From contig JAKPBM010000181.1 of assembly GCA_029778935.1 (NCBI GenBank), positions 1 through 5,762 on the forward strand: a DNA stretch of 5,762 bases, given 5' to 3'. This stretch comes from Bacillota bacterium (lineage in GTDB: Bacteria; Bacillota; Clostridia; Oscillospirales; QAMX01). Below, piece after piece: positions 1 to 5,762 of this stretch. Position 1 is the stretch's first letter, and the number at the start of each line of letters is the position of its first letter. Both the position numbers and the translations under genes were made by a program. The notes beneath the pieces were generated by a model. It saw only the letters and a program-made list of their open reading frames with translations. It made no database searches and had not been told where the DNA came from.

Positions 1-917
1 AGCTGGCGGAGCAGAAAATGTACTCCATCCGGGCCGACCAGAACAAGCAGGGCCTGGTGCACATCCAGAAAGTCATACTGGACAGCTTGGAACAGCTCAA
101 CGAGCTTGCCCGGCACGGCAAAGGCCTCTTGGGCCTTCCCACGGGCTTTTCCGAGCTGGACTATTATATTTCCGGCCTGAACCGGACAGACTTAATTTTG
201 CTGGCGGCCCGTCCCGGCGTGGGCAAGACGAGTATTGCCTTAAACATCGCCCAGCACGTGGCGGTGAAAAGCCGGAAAGACGTGGCCATTTTCAACCTGG
301 AAATGCCCCGTTCGCAGCTTATTATGCGTCTGCTTTCGTCGGAGGCGGCGATTGACCTTAAGAAGCTGCGCACGGCCAACATGAGCGAGGAAGAGTGGGA
401 CCGGCTGGCCCTGGCCGCCCAGGTGCTTTCCAACGCGCCCATTTACGTGGACGATTCGTCCAACATCACCGTGGCGGAAATGAAGGCTAGGTGCCGTAGA
501 CTAAAAAATCTGGGCCTGATTGTGGTGGACTACTTACAGCTCATGAGCACAGGGCGCAGGGATATTAACCGGGTGCAGGAAGTTTCCGAAATCTCCCGGT
601 CGATGAAGATTATGGCAAAAGAGCTGGACGTGCCGGTATTATGTCTGTCCCAGCTGTCCCGCGCTTCGGAAAAACGGGAAGGGGACAAACGCCCGATGCT
701 GTCGGACCTTCGCGACTCCGGCGCCATCGAGCAGGACGCCGACATCGTCATTTTCCTGTACAAGGACGAAAACTACAACCCCGACACCCAGGATAAAAAC
801 GTATGCGAATGTATTGTGGCCAAAAACCGAAACGGCCAGGTGGGAACCGTCAAGCTGCAGTGGCAGGGTCAGTTTACGCGCTTTACCACGCGGGAGCATG
901 TGCGCCATGAGCCGTAA
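1..917 (+). CDS. dnaB: Replicative DNA helicase DnaB, C-terminal ATPase part (5' partial)
   Basis: DnaB is the hexameric ring helicase that unwinds DNA at the replication fork. Only its C-terminal RecA-like motor is here. The reading frame is open from base 3 (first codons read LAEQKMYSIRA), so the Met at 18 is internal and the N-terminal domain lies upstream of the window. Numbering from that Met, the Walker A motif ARPGVGKTS is at residues 64-72 (bases 207-233), the NLEM motif with the probable catalytic Glu at 93-96, and Walker B (LIVVDYLQLM) at 167-176. The LSDLRDSGAIEQDADIV signature is at 228-244, and the KNRNGQVGT element, which carries the conserved late basic residues, at 269-277. 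These are the family's standard motifs in order and at normal spacing. No intein interrupts this part. The gene ends in TAA at 915-917 and overlaps the tilS start by 11 bases, which suggests cotranscription and translational coupling. The family call is near certain. Confidence 0.96.
   Translation, partial: LAEQKMYSIRADQNKQGLVHIQKVILDSLEQLNELARHGKGLLGLPTGFSELDYYISGLNRTDLILLAARPGVGKTSIALNIAQHVAVKSRKDVAIFNLEMPRSQLIMRLLSSEAAIDLKKLRTANMSEEEWDRLALAAQVLSNAPIYVDDSSNITVAEMKARCRRLKNLGLIVVDYLQLMSTGRRDINRVQEVSEISRSMKIMAKELDVPVLCLSQLSRASEKREGDKRPMLSDLRDSGAIEQDADIVIFLYKDENYNPDTQDKNVCECIVAKNRNGQVGTVKLQWQGQFTRFTTREHVRHEP
892..896 (+). promoter_or_regulatory. Ribosome binding site that decides the tilS start
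   Basis: GGGAG lies 10 bases before the ATG at 907 but only one base before the in-frame ATG at 898. The spacing favours 907 as the start. The site lies inside the last codons of dnaB, so ribosomes finishing dnaB could reinitiate here. Confidence 0.55.
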
Positions 918-1881
918 GCGGGACGAGCGGATTTCGCTGATGCAAAAAGTCGTCCGCTACATGCGCGCCCAGGAGATGACAAAGCCCGGCGATAAGGTTC
1001 TTTGCGCCCTTTCGGGCGGGTGCGACTCGGTGGCCATGCTGCTGCTTTTGCAGAAAGCGGCGGGGATTTTAGGCATCCAGGTGACCGCCGCCCATGTGAA
1101 CCACCATCTGCGGGGCGAGGAAGCGGACAGGGACGAAGCCTTCTGCAAAGACCTCTGCGAACGGCGGGGCATTCCCTTTACGGCGTTGTCCGGCGACGCT
1201 TTGTCGCTTGCAAAACAGATGGGCAAAGGCGTGGAAGCCGCCGCAAGGGAGCTGCGCTACGCCCTGCTGCAGGCGGAAGCGGAGCGGCAAGGGGCGCTGC
1301 TGGCAACGGCCCACACGGCCAACGACCATCTGGAAACCATGCTGTTAAATCTGCTGCGCGGCGGGGGAAGCGCCGGCCTTTCGGGCATCCCGCCGAAAAG
1401 GGAAGGGGTCATCCGCCCTGTTCTGGCCTTGTCCCGGGAGGACACCAGGCGGGCCGTGGAAGCCTTCGGCGAGCGGTATGTCACCGATTCCACCAATGAA
1501 AGCGAGGATTTTCTGCGCAACCGGGTGCGAAAACACCTGGTGCCGGCCCTAATGGAGATGAACCCGGCCGTGTTGGACACGGCTTTGCGGGCCGGCGAGG
1601 CCCTGCGCATGGATGCAACACTGCTTTCGGAGCTGGCCAAGTCGAAAAACCCCTTTGTGGAACACAAAACCCCCAAAAAAGCCCTTGCCGAGATGGAAAA
1701 GCCCCTTGCTTTGCGCGTCCTCTCGGCGGAAGCGGCCCAATTCGGGCTGGAGCTTTCCTGGGAGCAGGCGACGGCGGCGTACCGTTTAGCCACCGGACAA
1801 AAGGGCGGGCGGATTGCCTTGGGCAGCGGCGTGGTTTTCCGCTGCAAAGGGCCGGAAGCCTTTTTTGAACGGGAAAGGTAA
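907..1881 (+). CDS. tilS: tRNA(Ile)-lysidine synthetase TilS, short form
   Basis: TilS uses ATP to attach lysine to C34 of the CAU-anticodon tRNA-Ile, switching its decoding from AUG to AUA and its charging from Met to Ile. It is a cytosolic and normally essential enzyme. The 324-residue product has the PP-loop ATP-binding motif SGGCDS at residues 36-41, VNHHLRG at 64-70, the TAHTANDHLETMLLNLLRG block at about 134-151, and DSTNESEDFLRNRVR at 194-208. These are the N-type ATPase signatures of TilS, followed by a helical region at about 210-300. The protein ends at LGSGVVFRCKGPEAFFERER, where many TilS proteins of roughly 430-470 residues continue into a second C-terminal domain. That domain is absent here. 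The ATG at 907 was chosen over in-frame ATGs at 814 and 898 because of the ribosome binding site spacing and because 814 would lie deep inside dnaB. A further in-frame Met at residue 12 is also possible. It overlaps dnaB by 11 bases. Confidence 0.93.
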   Translation: MSRKRDERISLMQKVVRYMRAQEMTKPGDKVLCALSGGCDSVAMLLLLQKAAGILGIQVTAAHVNHHLRGEEADRDEAFCKDLCERRGIPFTALSGDALSLAKQMGKGVEAAARELRYALLQAEAERQGALLATAHTANDHLETMLLNLLRGGGSAGLSGIPPKREGVIRPVLALSREDTRRAVEAFGERYVTDSTNESEDFLRNRVRKHLVPALMEMNPAVLDTALRAGEALRMDATLLSELAKSKNPFVEHKTPKKALAEMEKPLALRVLSAEAAQFGLELSWEQATAAYRLATGQKGGRIALGSGVVFRCKGPEAFFERER

Positions 1882-1902
1882 GGCAAACTTTCCGGAAGGT
1901 TC
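1867..1902 (+). other. Possible hairpin at the tilS 3' end
   Basis: GAAC at 1867-1870 can pair with GTTC at 1899-1902, and GGAAAG at 1872-1877 with CTTTCC at 1888-1893, leaving a 10-base loop and an asymmetric bulge (1894-1898). A near-perfect 16-base palindrome, AACTTTCCGGAAGGTT (1886-1901, one mismatch per half), overlaps it. The sequence that follows is a run of A rather than T on the + strand, so this is not a canonical intrinsic terminator. It could be a transcript-end structure, a protein site, or chance. Confidence 0.25.
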
Positions 1903-1933
1903 AAAAAATATTCAATCTTTTTCGGATAAAGTG

Positions 1934-1966
1934 TGCTACAATTTGGGCATACGTTTGAGATATAAT
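1934..1966 (+). promoter_or_regulatory. Candidate promoter region for hpt-ftsH
   Basis: A perfect TATAAT -10 box sits at 1961-1966, about 38 bases before the hpt start, in the only clearly AT-rich stretch of the window. At 17-18 base spacing the -35 position reads ACAATT or TACAAT, a poor match to TTGACA. A second candidate is the extended -10 element TGCTACAAT at 1934-1942, also without a good -35 (the nearest is TTCAAT at 1911-1916, with a 20-base spacer). A and T tracts at 1903-1922 could act as an UP-like element. The location at the largest gap, before hpt, supports a housekeeping sigma-A-type start here. Which -10 box is used cannot be told from sequence. Confidence 0.6.
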
Positions 1967-2004
1967 AGGAGTATACAGAAAAACAAAAGAAGGCAGGGGA
2001 ACCC

Positions 2005-2556
2005 ATGAGGGATACTATCAAAGACGATATCGAAAAAATCCTGATCGACGAGGAGCAGCTGGCTGCGCGAGTCAAGGAGCTGGGCGAGGAAATCAGCCGC
2101 GACTACGAAGGCAAGCGGCCTTTGCTGATCAGCGTCTTGAAAGGCTCGATTCTGTTTATGGCCGATCTGATGCGGGCTATAACGATAAAATGCGACATCG
2201 ACTTTATGGCCGTGTCCTCCTACGGCGCGGGGACCCAGTCGTCCGGCGTGGTGCGGATCTTAAAAGACCTGGACGCCAGCGTGGAAGGCCGCCACATCCT
2301 TATCGTCGAGGACATTCTCGACAGCGGCGTGACCCTTTCCCACCTGTTAAGCCTGCTCAAAACCAGGAACGTGGCGTCCATCCTCATCTGCACTCTGCTT
2401 GACAAGCCGGAGCGCCGGCGGGTGCCCGTGAACGTGGACTACCGGGGTTTTGTGATCCCCGACGAGTTTGTGGTGGGCTACGGCCTGGACTATGCGGATC
2501 TGTACAGAAATTTACCCTACGTAGGAGTGCTAAAGCCTTCTGTCTATGAAAAATAG
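2005..2556 (+). CDS. hpt: Hypoxanthine-guanine phosphoribosyltransferase
   Basis: This cytosolic purine salvage enzyme transfers the phosphoribosyl group of PRPP to hypoxanthine or guanine, giving IMP or GMP. The 183-residue length is normal for bacterial forms. Visible motifs are LKGS at residues 45-48 (pyrophosphate-binding loop), SSYG at 71-74 (flexible loop II), the PRPP-binding signature [11 protein letters not shown] at 101-111 with the acidic pair E102-D103, and LDKPERR at 132-138, whose Lys134 sits where the purine-contacting Lys is expected. FVVGYGLDY at 155-163 is the C-terminal base-binding and metal segment. The ATG at 2005 follows a purine-rich ribosome binding site (AGGGGA, 1995-2000) at a spacing of 4 bases and a promoter-like -10 box. 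Downstream, ftsH begins 34 bases after the stop, so the two are probably one transcript, as in many Firmicutes. Substrate preference (guanine, hypoxanthine or xanthine) cannot be read from the sequence. Confidence 0.95.
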   Translation: MRDTIKDDIEKILIDEEQLAARVKELGEEISRDYEGKRPLLISVLKGSILFMADLMRAITIKCDIDFMAVSSYGAGTQSSGVVRILKDLDASVEGRHILIVEDILDSGVTLSHLLSLLKTRNVASILICTLLDKPERRRVPVNVDYRGFVIPDEFVVGYGLDYADLYRNLPYVGVLKPSVYEK

Positions 2557-2560
2557 ACGG
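2540..2560 (+). other. Small hairpin across the hpt stop codon
   Basis: CTGTCTAT at 2540-2547 pairs with ATAGACGG at 2553-2560 (eight pairs including one G-U) around a GAAAA loop, enclosing the hpt TAG at 2554-2556. No T tract follows, so it is not an intrinsic terminator. It could be an mRNA processing or stability element in the hpt-ftsH transcript, or chance. Confidence 0.25.
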
Positions 2561-2576
2561 TGATAGCAGGACAGAG

Positions 2577-2587
2577 AAAGGCGTGAT
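2577..2587 (+). promoter_or_regulatory. Ribosome binding site supporting the TTG start of ftsH
   Basis: The stretch AAAGGCGTGAT resembles the anti-16S consensus AAAGGAGGTGAT with gaps. Its AGG core (2579-2581) is 9 bases before TTG at 2591. No ATG or GTG in the ftsH frame exists between the hpt stop and this TTG, so the site fixes the start. Confidence 0.6.
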
Positions 2588-2590
2588 GAT

Positions 2591-4468
2591 TTGAAAAAGA
2601 ACTTGAGAGGTGCCGGCGTCTATCTTCTTATTGTGATTTTGGCGATCGCGGCCATTTCGTTTATTATGGAAGAGCCAAAACCCAAAGAAGTTACCTATTC
2701 GGACGTGATCGACTACTTCTATGCCAACGAGGTAAAAACCTTTTCCCTGGAAGGCTCCAAGCTCGAGCTGACGCTTTACAACGGGGAAACCATCCAGTAT
2801 ATCGTGCCGTACCTTTCTCTGTTTATGGAAGATATACGCCCCGTGCTGGAGAAGCAGCGGACGGAAGTGGTGGCCACCCCGATTCAGGATTACAACATCA
2901 AGGCGCCCAAGGAAACGCCCTGGTGGGCCGCTTTGATTCCCTATGTGGTCATGTTCGGGCTCATCATCGCCCTCTGGTACTTCATGATGCGGCAGGCGGG
3001 CGGCGGCAACAAGGCCATGTCCTTCGGGAAAGCCAGAACCCGGTTCCAGCCGAATCACCAGAAACGGATCACCTTTGCCGACGTGGCGGGGGCCGACGAG
3101 GAAAAGGAAGAGCTCAGCGAAATTGTAGACTTCCTCAAAAACCCCCAGAAGTACGCCGAGCTGGGTGCCCGCATCCCCAAGGGCGTGCTGCTGGTAGGCC
3201 CGCCGGGAACCGGCAAGACGTATATGGCCCGGGCCGTGGCCGGCGAGGCGGGGGTTCCCTTCCTCTCCATCTCCGGTTCCGACTTTGTGGAAATGTACGT
3301 GGGCGTCGGCGCGTCTCGCGTGCGCGACCTGTTCGACCAGGCCAAGCGCCACCAGCCGGCCATCGTGTTCATCGACGAAATCGACGCGGTGGGCCGTCAG
3401 CGCGGCGCCGGTTTGGGCGGCGGACACGACGAACGGGAGCAGACGCTGAACCAGCTGCTGGTGGAAATGGACGGCTTTGTGGCCAACGAGGGCGTCATCG
3501 TCATCGCTGCCACCAACCGCCCGGACATTCTGGACGCAGCGCTTTTGCGCCCCGGCCGGTTTGACCGGCAGGTGTATATCGGCCTGCCCGACACCAAGGC
3601 CCGGGAAGCCATCCTGAAAGTGCACGCCCGCGGGAAAATTTTTGAGCCGGACGTGGACTTCTCCGTTATCGCAAGAAGCACCGTCGGCTTCTCCCCGGCG
3701 GATTTGGAAAACCTGTTAAACGAAGCGGCGCTGCTGACGGCCAGAAGGGGCAAAAAGCGCATCAGCATGGCGGAAATTTCCGAAGCCGAGCTGAAAGTCG
3801 TTGTCGGCCCGGAAAAAAGAAGCCGCACCGTTTCGGAAAAAGAGCGCAAGCTCACGGCCTACCACGAGGCGGGCCACGCGGTGGTCTCCTACTTCCTGGA
3901 GCACCATCCGCCCGTGCACCAGATTTCCATTATCCCCCGCGGCATGGCCGGCGGCTACACGCTGTCTTTGCCCAAGGAGGATAAGTCCTACAAGTCCCGC
4001 AGCGAGATGAAGGACGAAATCGTGTCTCTGCTTGGCGGGCGCGTGGCGGAAAAGCTGTTTTTGGACGATATTTCCACCGGCGCGTCCAACGACATCCAGC
4101 GGGCAACGGACCTGGCCCGCAAGATGGTCACCAAGTACGGCATGAGCGACTCTTTAGGCCCCATCCGCTTCGGCACGGAGCACGACGAAGTGTTCCTGGG
4201 CCGCGACTTCAGCGCCGCGCCCAATTACTCCGAGGAAGTGGCAGCCGCCATCGACCGGGAGATTAAGTCCATCATCGAGGAAGCCTACACCCGGGCGGAG
4301 GCCATTCTGCGTGAGCACGCCGACAAGGTGCACTACGTCACCGAATACCTTCTCGAGCACGAGAAGATGGAGGCCGACGTGTTCCGGGCCGTGTTCGAAA
4401 CCAACGCTTCCGAAAAAACTGCCGAGCAAAACGATTCCGAAGCATCCCACGAGGAAAAGCCGGAGTAA
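2591..4468 (+). CDS. ftsH: ATP-dependent membrane zinc metalloprotease FtsH
   Basis: FtsH is a hexameric AAA+ protease anchored in the cytoplasmic membrane. It extracts and degrades damaged membrane proteins and some regulators. The product has 625 residues, a usual length. In order: membrane segment 1 at about residues 8-25; an extracytoplasmic domain at about 27-110; membrane segment 2 at about 112-133 (starting [10 protein letters not shown]); Walker A GPPGTGKT at 203-210; pore loop FVEMYVGVG at 232-240; Walker B IVFIDEID at 258-265; and the second region of homology ([20 protein letters not shown], 307-326) with probable arginine fingers R320 and R323. The zinc site is HEAGH at 425-429, with D501 in TGASND as the likely third ligand. 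An acidic, low-complexity tail (605-625) follows the helical protease domain. The start is TTG, which aligns well with other Firmicute FtsH N-termini. The pore aromatic is Tyr236 where Phe is common. The gene is probably cotranscribed with hpt and ends just before an intrinsic terminator. Confidence 0.97.
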   Translation: MKKNLRGAGVYLLIVILAIAAISFIMEEPKPKEVTYSDVIDYFYANEVKTFSLEGSKLELTLYNGETIQYIVPYLSLFMEDIRPVLEKQRTEVVATPIQDYNIKAPKETPWWAALIPYVVMFGLIIALWYFMMRQAGGGNKAMSFGKARTRFQPNHQKRITFADVAGADEEKEELSEIVDFLKNPQKYAELGARIPKGVLLVGPPGTGKTYMARAVAGEAGVPFLSISGSDFVEMYVGVGASRVRDLFDQAKRHQPAIVFIDEIDAVGRQRGAGLGGGHDEREQTLNQLLVEMDGFVANEGVIVIAATNRPDILDAALLRPGRFDRQVYIGLPDTKAREAILKVHARGKIFEPDVDFSVIARSTVGFSPADLENLLNEAALLTARRGKKRISMAEISEAELKVVVGPEKRSRTVSEKERKLTAYHEAGHAVVSYFLEHHPPVHQISIIPRGMAGGYTLSLPKEDKSYKSRSEMKDEIVSLLGGRVAEKLFLDDISTGASNDIQRATDLARKMVTKYGMSDSLGPIRFGTEHDEVFLGRDFSAAPNYSEEVAAAIDREIKSIIEEAYTRAEAILREHADKVHYVTEYLLEHEKMEADVFRAVFETNASEKTAEQNDSEASHEEKPE

Positions 4469-4473
4469 AATAT

Positions 4474-4508
4474 GCGCCGAAGCACCGTGGCTGCTTCGGC
4501 GCGTTTTT
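4474..4508 (+). terminator. Intrinsic terminator after ftsH
   Basis: A perfect 10-base stem, GCGCCGAAGC (4474-4483) with GCTTCGGCGC (4493-4502), is extended inward by one A-T pair to leave a 7-base loop (4485-4491). It is followed by G and then TTTTT (4504-4508). It begins 5 bases after the ftsH stop codon. On the - strand the stem is followed by a shorter T run (from AAAA at 4467-4470), so weak bidirectional function is possible, but no - strand gene is present to use it. Confidence 0.9.
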
Positions 4509-4541
4509 CACTGGACAGAATCTGACAGGAAAGGACATTCT

Positions 4542-5066
4542 ATGCGCCTGTTTCACGTAAGCGAGGAGCTGGACATCGCCGTTTTCGAGCCGAGAAAACC
4601 GACAAGGAATGATTTGAACCAAAGCAAAGGCCTGGTCTGGGCCCTGTGCGAGCGGACGCTGCCCAACTTCCTGACCCCGCGCAACTGCCCCCGGGTGTGC
4701 TGGCACGTTTCACCCCGCACGACAAAAGAGGACAAAGCCCGCTTTCTGCCAAAGGACAAGCCGGGCGTTTCCCACGTGGTGGTTATCGAGGAGGGCTGGC
4801 TGGAAACACTAAAGCAGACGACCCTGTATCTTTACGAGTTCTCGCCGGAACACTTTTCTCTGCAGGACGAAAGCGCCGGCTACTACGTAAGCGAGCGGAC
4901 GGAAGTACCTGTGACAAAATACGTTGTAACCGATCTGGTAAGCGAGCTGGAAAAACGAAATGCGCAGCTTTTGACTATACCGAACCTTTGGGAGCTGGCC
5001 GGGCAAGTTCAACAGACCAGCTTCTACTGGTCCCTCTGCCGCATGGCGTATGCCAAAAAGCCGTAA
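4542..5066 (+). CDS. Conserved hypothetical protein, DUF6886 family
   Basis: No biochemical role is established for this family as far as I know. The 174-residue product matches my memory of DUF6886 proteins in Firmicutes: N-terminal MRLFHVSEE..I.VFEPR, then QSKGLVWAL (27-35), PNFLTPRNCPRV (41-52), TLYLYEF (94-100), SAGYYVSERTEVPV (111-124) and the C-terminal WSLCRM (163-168). There is no signal peptide or membrane segment, so it should be cytosolic. The ATG at 4542 was chosen because AGGAAAGGA (4527-4535) lies 6 bases upstream and family members begin exactly there; the frame stays open further upstream, inside ftsH and through the terminator. H5, Tyr96 or Tyr98 and Glu118 or Glu121 sit in a layout loosely like the His-Tyr-acid triad of Arr-type ADP-ribosyltransferases (inference only). 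It follows the ftsH terminator by 33 bases with no good promoter visible, and precedes the RluA-family gene by 12 bases, so those two may be cotranscribed. The family call is from recall of the pattern, not a search. Confidence 0.85.
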   Translation: MRLFHVSEELDIAVFEPRKPTRNDLNQSKGLVWALCERTLPNFLTPRNCPRVCWHVSPRTTKEDKARFLPKDKPGVSHVVVIEEGWLETLKQTTLYLYEFSPEHFSLQDESAGYYVSERTEVPVTKYVVTDLVSELEKRNAQLLTIPNLWELAGQVQQTSFYWSLCRMAYAKKP

Positions 5067-5078
5067 GGTGGGTTTGCC

Positions 5079-5762
5079 ATGGCGAGAAGGATTGAACTTG
5101 TTGCCGGGGAGGATTCGGCGGGGCGGAAGCTGTCCTCCTTTTTACGGCACCGGCTGGGCGTTTCCGCCGCGCTGCTGACCCAGCTTAAAAAGCGGCCGGA
5201 AGGCATCACCGTCAACGGCCGGCCGGCGTACACGAACCACCGCCTGTCCGCGGGGGACAGGGTGGCGCTGGAGATCCCTTCGCTGTTTTCCGAGCGGCTG
5301 GCCGAAAGCAACATCGCCCCCGTACCCCATCTGGAGGTTAAAATCTTGGCCCAGGACGAGGACTTTGTCATCCTCGACAAGCCGGCGGGCATGCCGGTGC
5401 ACCCCTCCCGTGCCCATGTGTACGACACCCTGGCCAACGCCTTTTTGGCCCTTTTTCCCGACCATGTGTACCACCCCATCACGCGGCTCGACAGCGACAC
5501 ATCCGGCCTGGTGCTCGTCGCCACGAACATGTATGCCGCCGATGTGGAGCGGATGGAAGTCACCCGGCTCTATTACGGCATTACCGACCGGCCGGTGCCC
5601 TTTGCCCGCCGGAGATTTGACGGCCCGATTGAACGGGAGGAGCCGTTTTCACCCCGCCGCATGGTCCGGCCGGACGGGAAACCGGCGGTAACCCACGCGT
5701 TCCGCCTGGCCCAACGGGGCGAACTCACGTTGCTTGCTTTCAAGCTGGAAACGGGGCGCACG
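5079..5762 (+). CDS. RluA-family RNA pseudouridine synthase (3' partial)
   Basis: Members of this family isomerise specific uridines in 23S rRNA or tRNA to pseudouridine. Translating from ATG 5079 gives 228 residues with no stop before the window end. The start follows AAGGTGGG (5065-5072) by 6 bases, and the ribosome binding site overlaps the stop codon of the preceding gene. An S4-like RNA-binding domain covers about residues 15-66 (GRKLSSFLRHRLG ... GITVNGRPA ... LSAGDRVALEI). The catalytic domain shows the ILDKPAGMPVHPS motif at 98-110 and the catalytic-Asp motif RLDSDTSGLVLVATN at 136-150, with D138 as the nucleophile. It continues with LYYGITD (164-170), DGPIERE (181-187), RPDGKPAVTH (197-206) and the start of the LETGRT(HQIR) motif at 223-228. 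The stretch between the catalytic motif and LYYGI is about five residues shorter than in E. coli RluA, and Thr135 replaces the usual His or Asn before RLD. Which uridine it modifies cannot be told, so no symbol is given. Confidence 0.92.
   Translation, partial: MARRIELVAGEDSAGRKLSSFLRHRLGVSAALLTQLKKRPEGITVNGRPAYTNHRLSAGDRVALEIPSLFSERLAESNIAPVPHLEVKILAQDEDFVILDKPAGMPVHPSRAHVYDTLANAFLALFPDHVYHPITRLDSDTSGLVLVATNMYAADVERMEVTRLYYGITDRPVPFARRRFDGPIEREEPFSPRRMVRPDGKPAVTHAFRLAQRGELTLLAFKLETGRT

Noticed and set aside
814..906. An upstream in-frame start for tilS giving 355 residues
   Set aside because: The extra 31 residues overlap conserved dnaB codons, have no TilS-like content and lack a ribosome binding site. 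The GGGAG at 892-896 points to 907.
1867..1902. The tilS 3' hairpin as an intrinsic terminator
   Set aside because: The stem is short and bulged and is followed by an A run on the + strand. The required T tract is missing.
1886..2004. A purine riboswitch or PurR operator before hpt
   Set aside because: The leader after the TATAAT box is only about 30 bases, too short for a guanine aptamer, and I see no PurR-box-like or aptamer core sequence.
1257..2075. A 272-codon open frame on the - strand opposite tilS
   Set aside because: It is Ser/Arg/Ala-rich and antisense to conserved tilS motifs, and it runs through the hpt promoter gap. It fits a shadow frame.
2384..3625. A 413-codon open frame on the - strand opposite hpt and ftsH
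   Set aside because: It lies wholly antisense to the well-conserved hpt 3' end and ftsH ATPase domain. Its composition (many His, Gly, Val, Gln) is what GC-rich third positions give in the opposite frame, and it shows no domain I recognise.
4311..4541. An N-terminal extension of the DUF6886 protein back into ftsH
   Set aside because: It would read through ftsH codons and the terminator hairpin. The family begins at MRLFHVSEE, and a good ribosome binding site precedes 4542.
1..5762. Mobile elements, CRISPR arrays, tRNA or rRNA genes, or a defence system
   Set aside because: No direct-repeat array, transposase-like frame, inverted-repeat pair or cloverleaf-like sequence was found. Nearly all bases are accounted for by conserved housekeeping genes.

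Overview
This is an ordinary chromosomal housekeeping segment in which every recognisable gene lies on the + strand. The order dnaB - tilS - hpt - ftsH is typical of Firmicutes. Tight spacing, AGG-type ribosome binding sites, a TTG start on ftsH and high G/C at third codon positions suggest a fairly GC-rich member of the Clostridia, possibly an Oscillospiraceae-like gut anaerobe. The class-level guess rests on gene order and protein style only; the genus is not resolved.

Layout: (1) Bases 1-917 hold the C-terminal ATPase half of the replicative helicase DnaB, cut at its 5' side by the window edge. (2) Bases 907-1881 hold tilS (tRNA-Ile lysidine synthetase), overlapping dnaB by 11 bases and encoding a short form of the enzyme without the usual last domain. 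(3) Bases 1882-2004 form the longest intergenic gap. It is AT-rich and contains a possible hairpin, a perfect TATAAT -10 box and a strong ribosome binding site. (4) Bases 2005-2556 hold hpt (hypoxanthine-guanine phosphoribosyltransferase), followed after 34 bases by ftsH (2591-4468, TTG start), the membrane AAA+ zinc protease. (5) A clear intrinsic terminator at 4474-4508 closes the hpt-ftsH unit. (6) Bases 4542-5066 encode a 174-residue conserved protein that I recognise as the DUF6886 family. It is followed after 12 bases by a RluA-family pseudouridine synthase (5079 onward), which runs off the window end.

The genes cover replication (DnaB), tRNA decoding fidelity (TilS), purine salvage (Hpt), membrane protein quality control (FtsH) and RNA modification (RluA family). 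They are a conserved neighbourhood rather than one pathway. I see no mobile element, CRISPR array, tRNA, rRNA, prophage or defence system. The least understood component is the DUF6886 protein, whose residue pattern loosely resembles ADP-ribosyltransferase-fold proteins such as Arr. That resemblance is a hypothesis and is marked as such. I did not find an undescribed multi-gene system.
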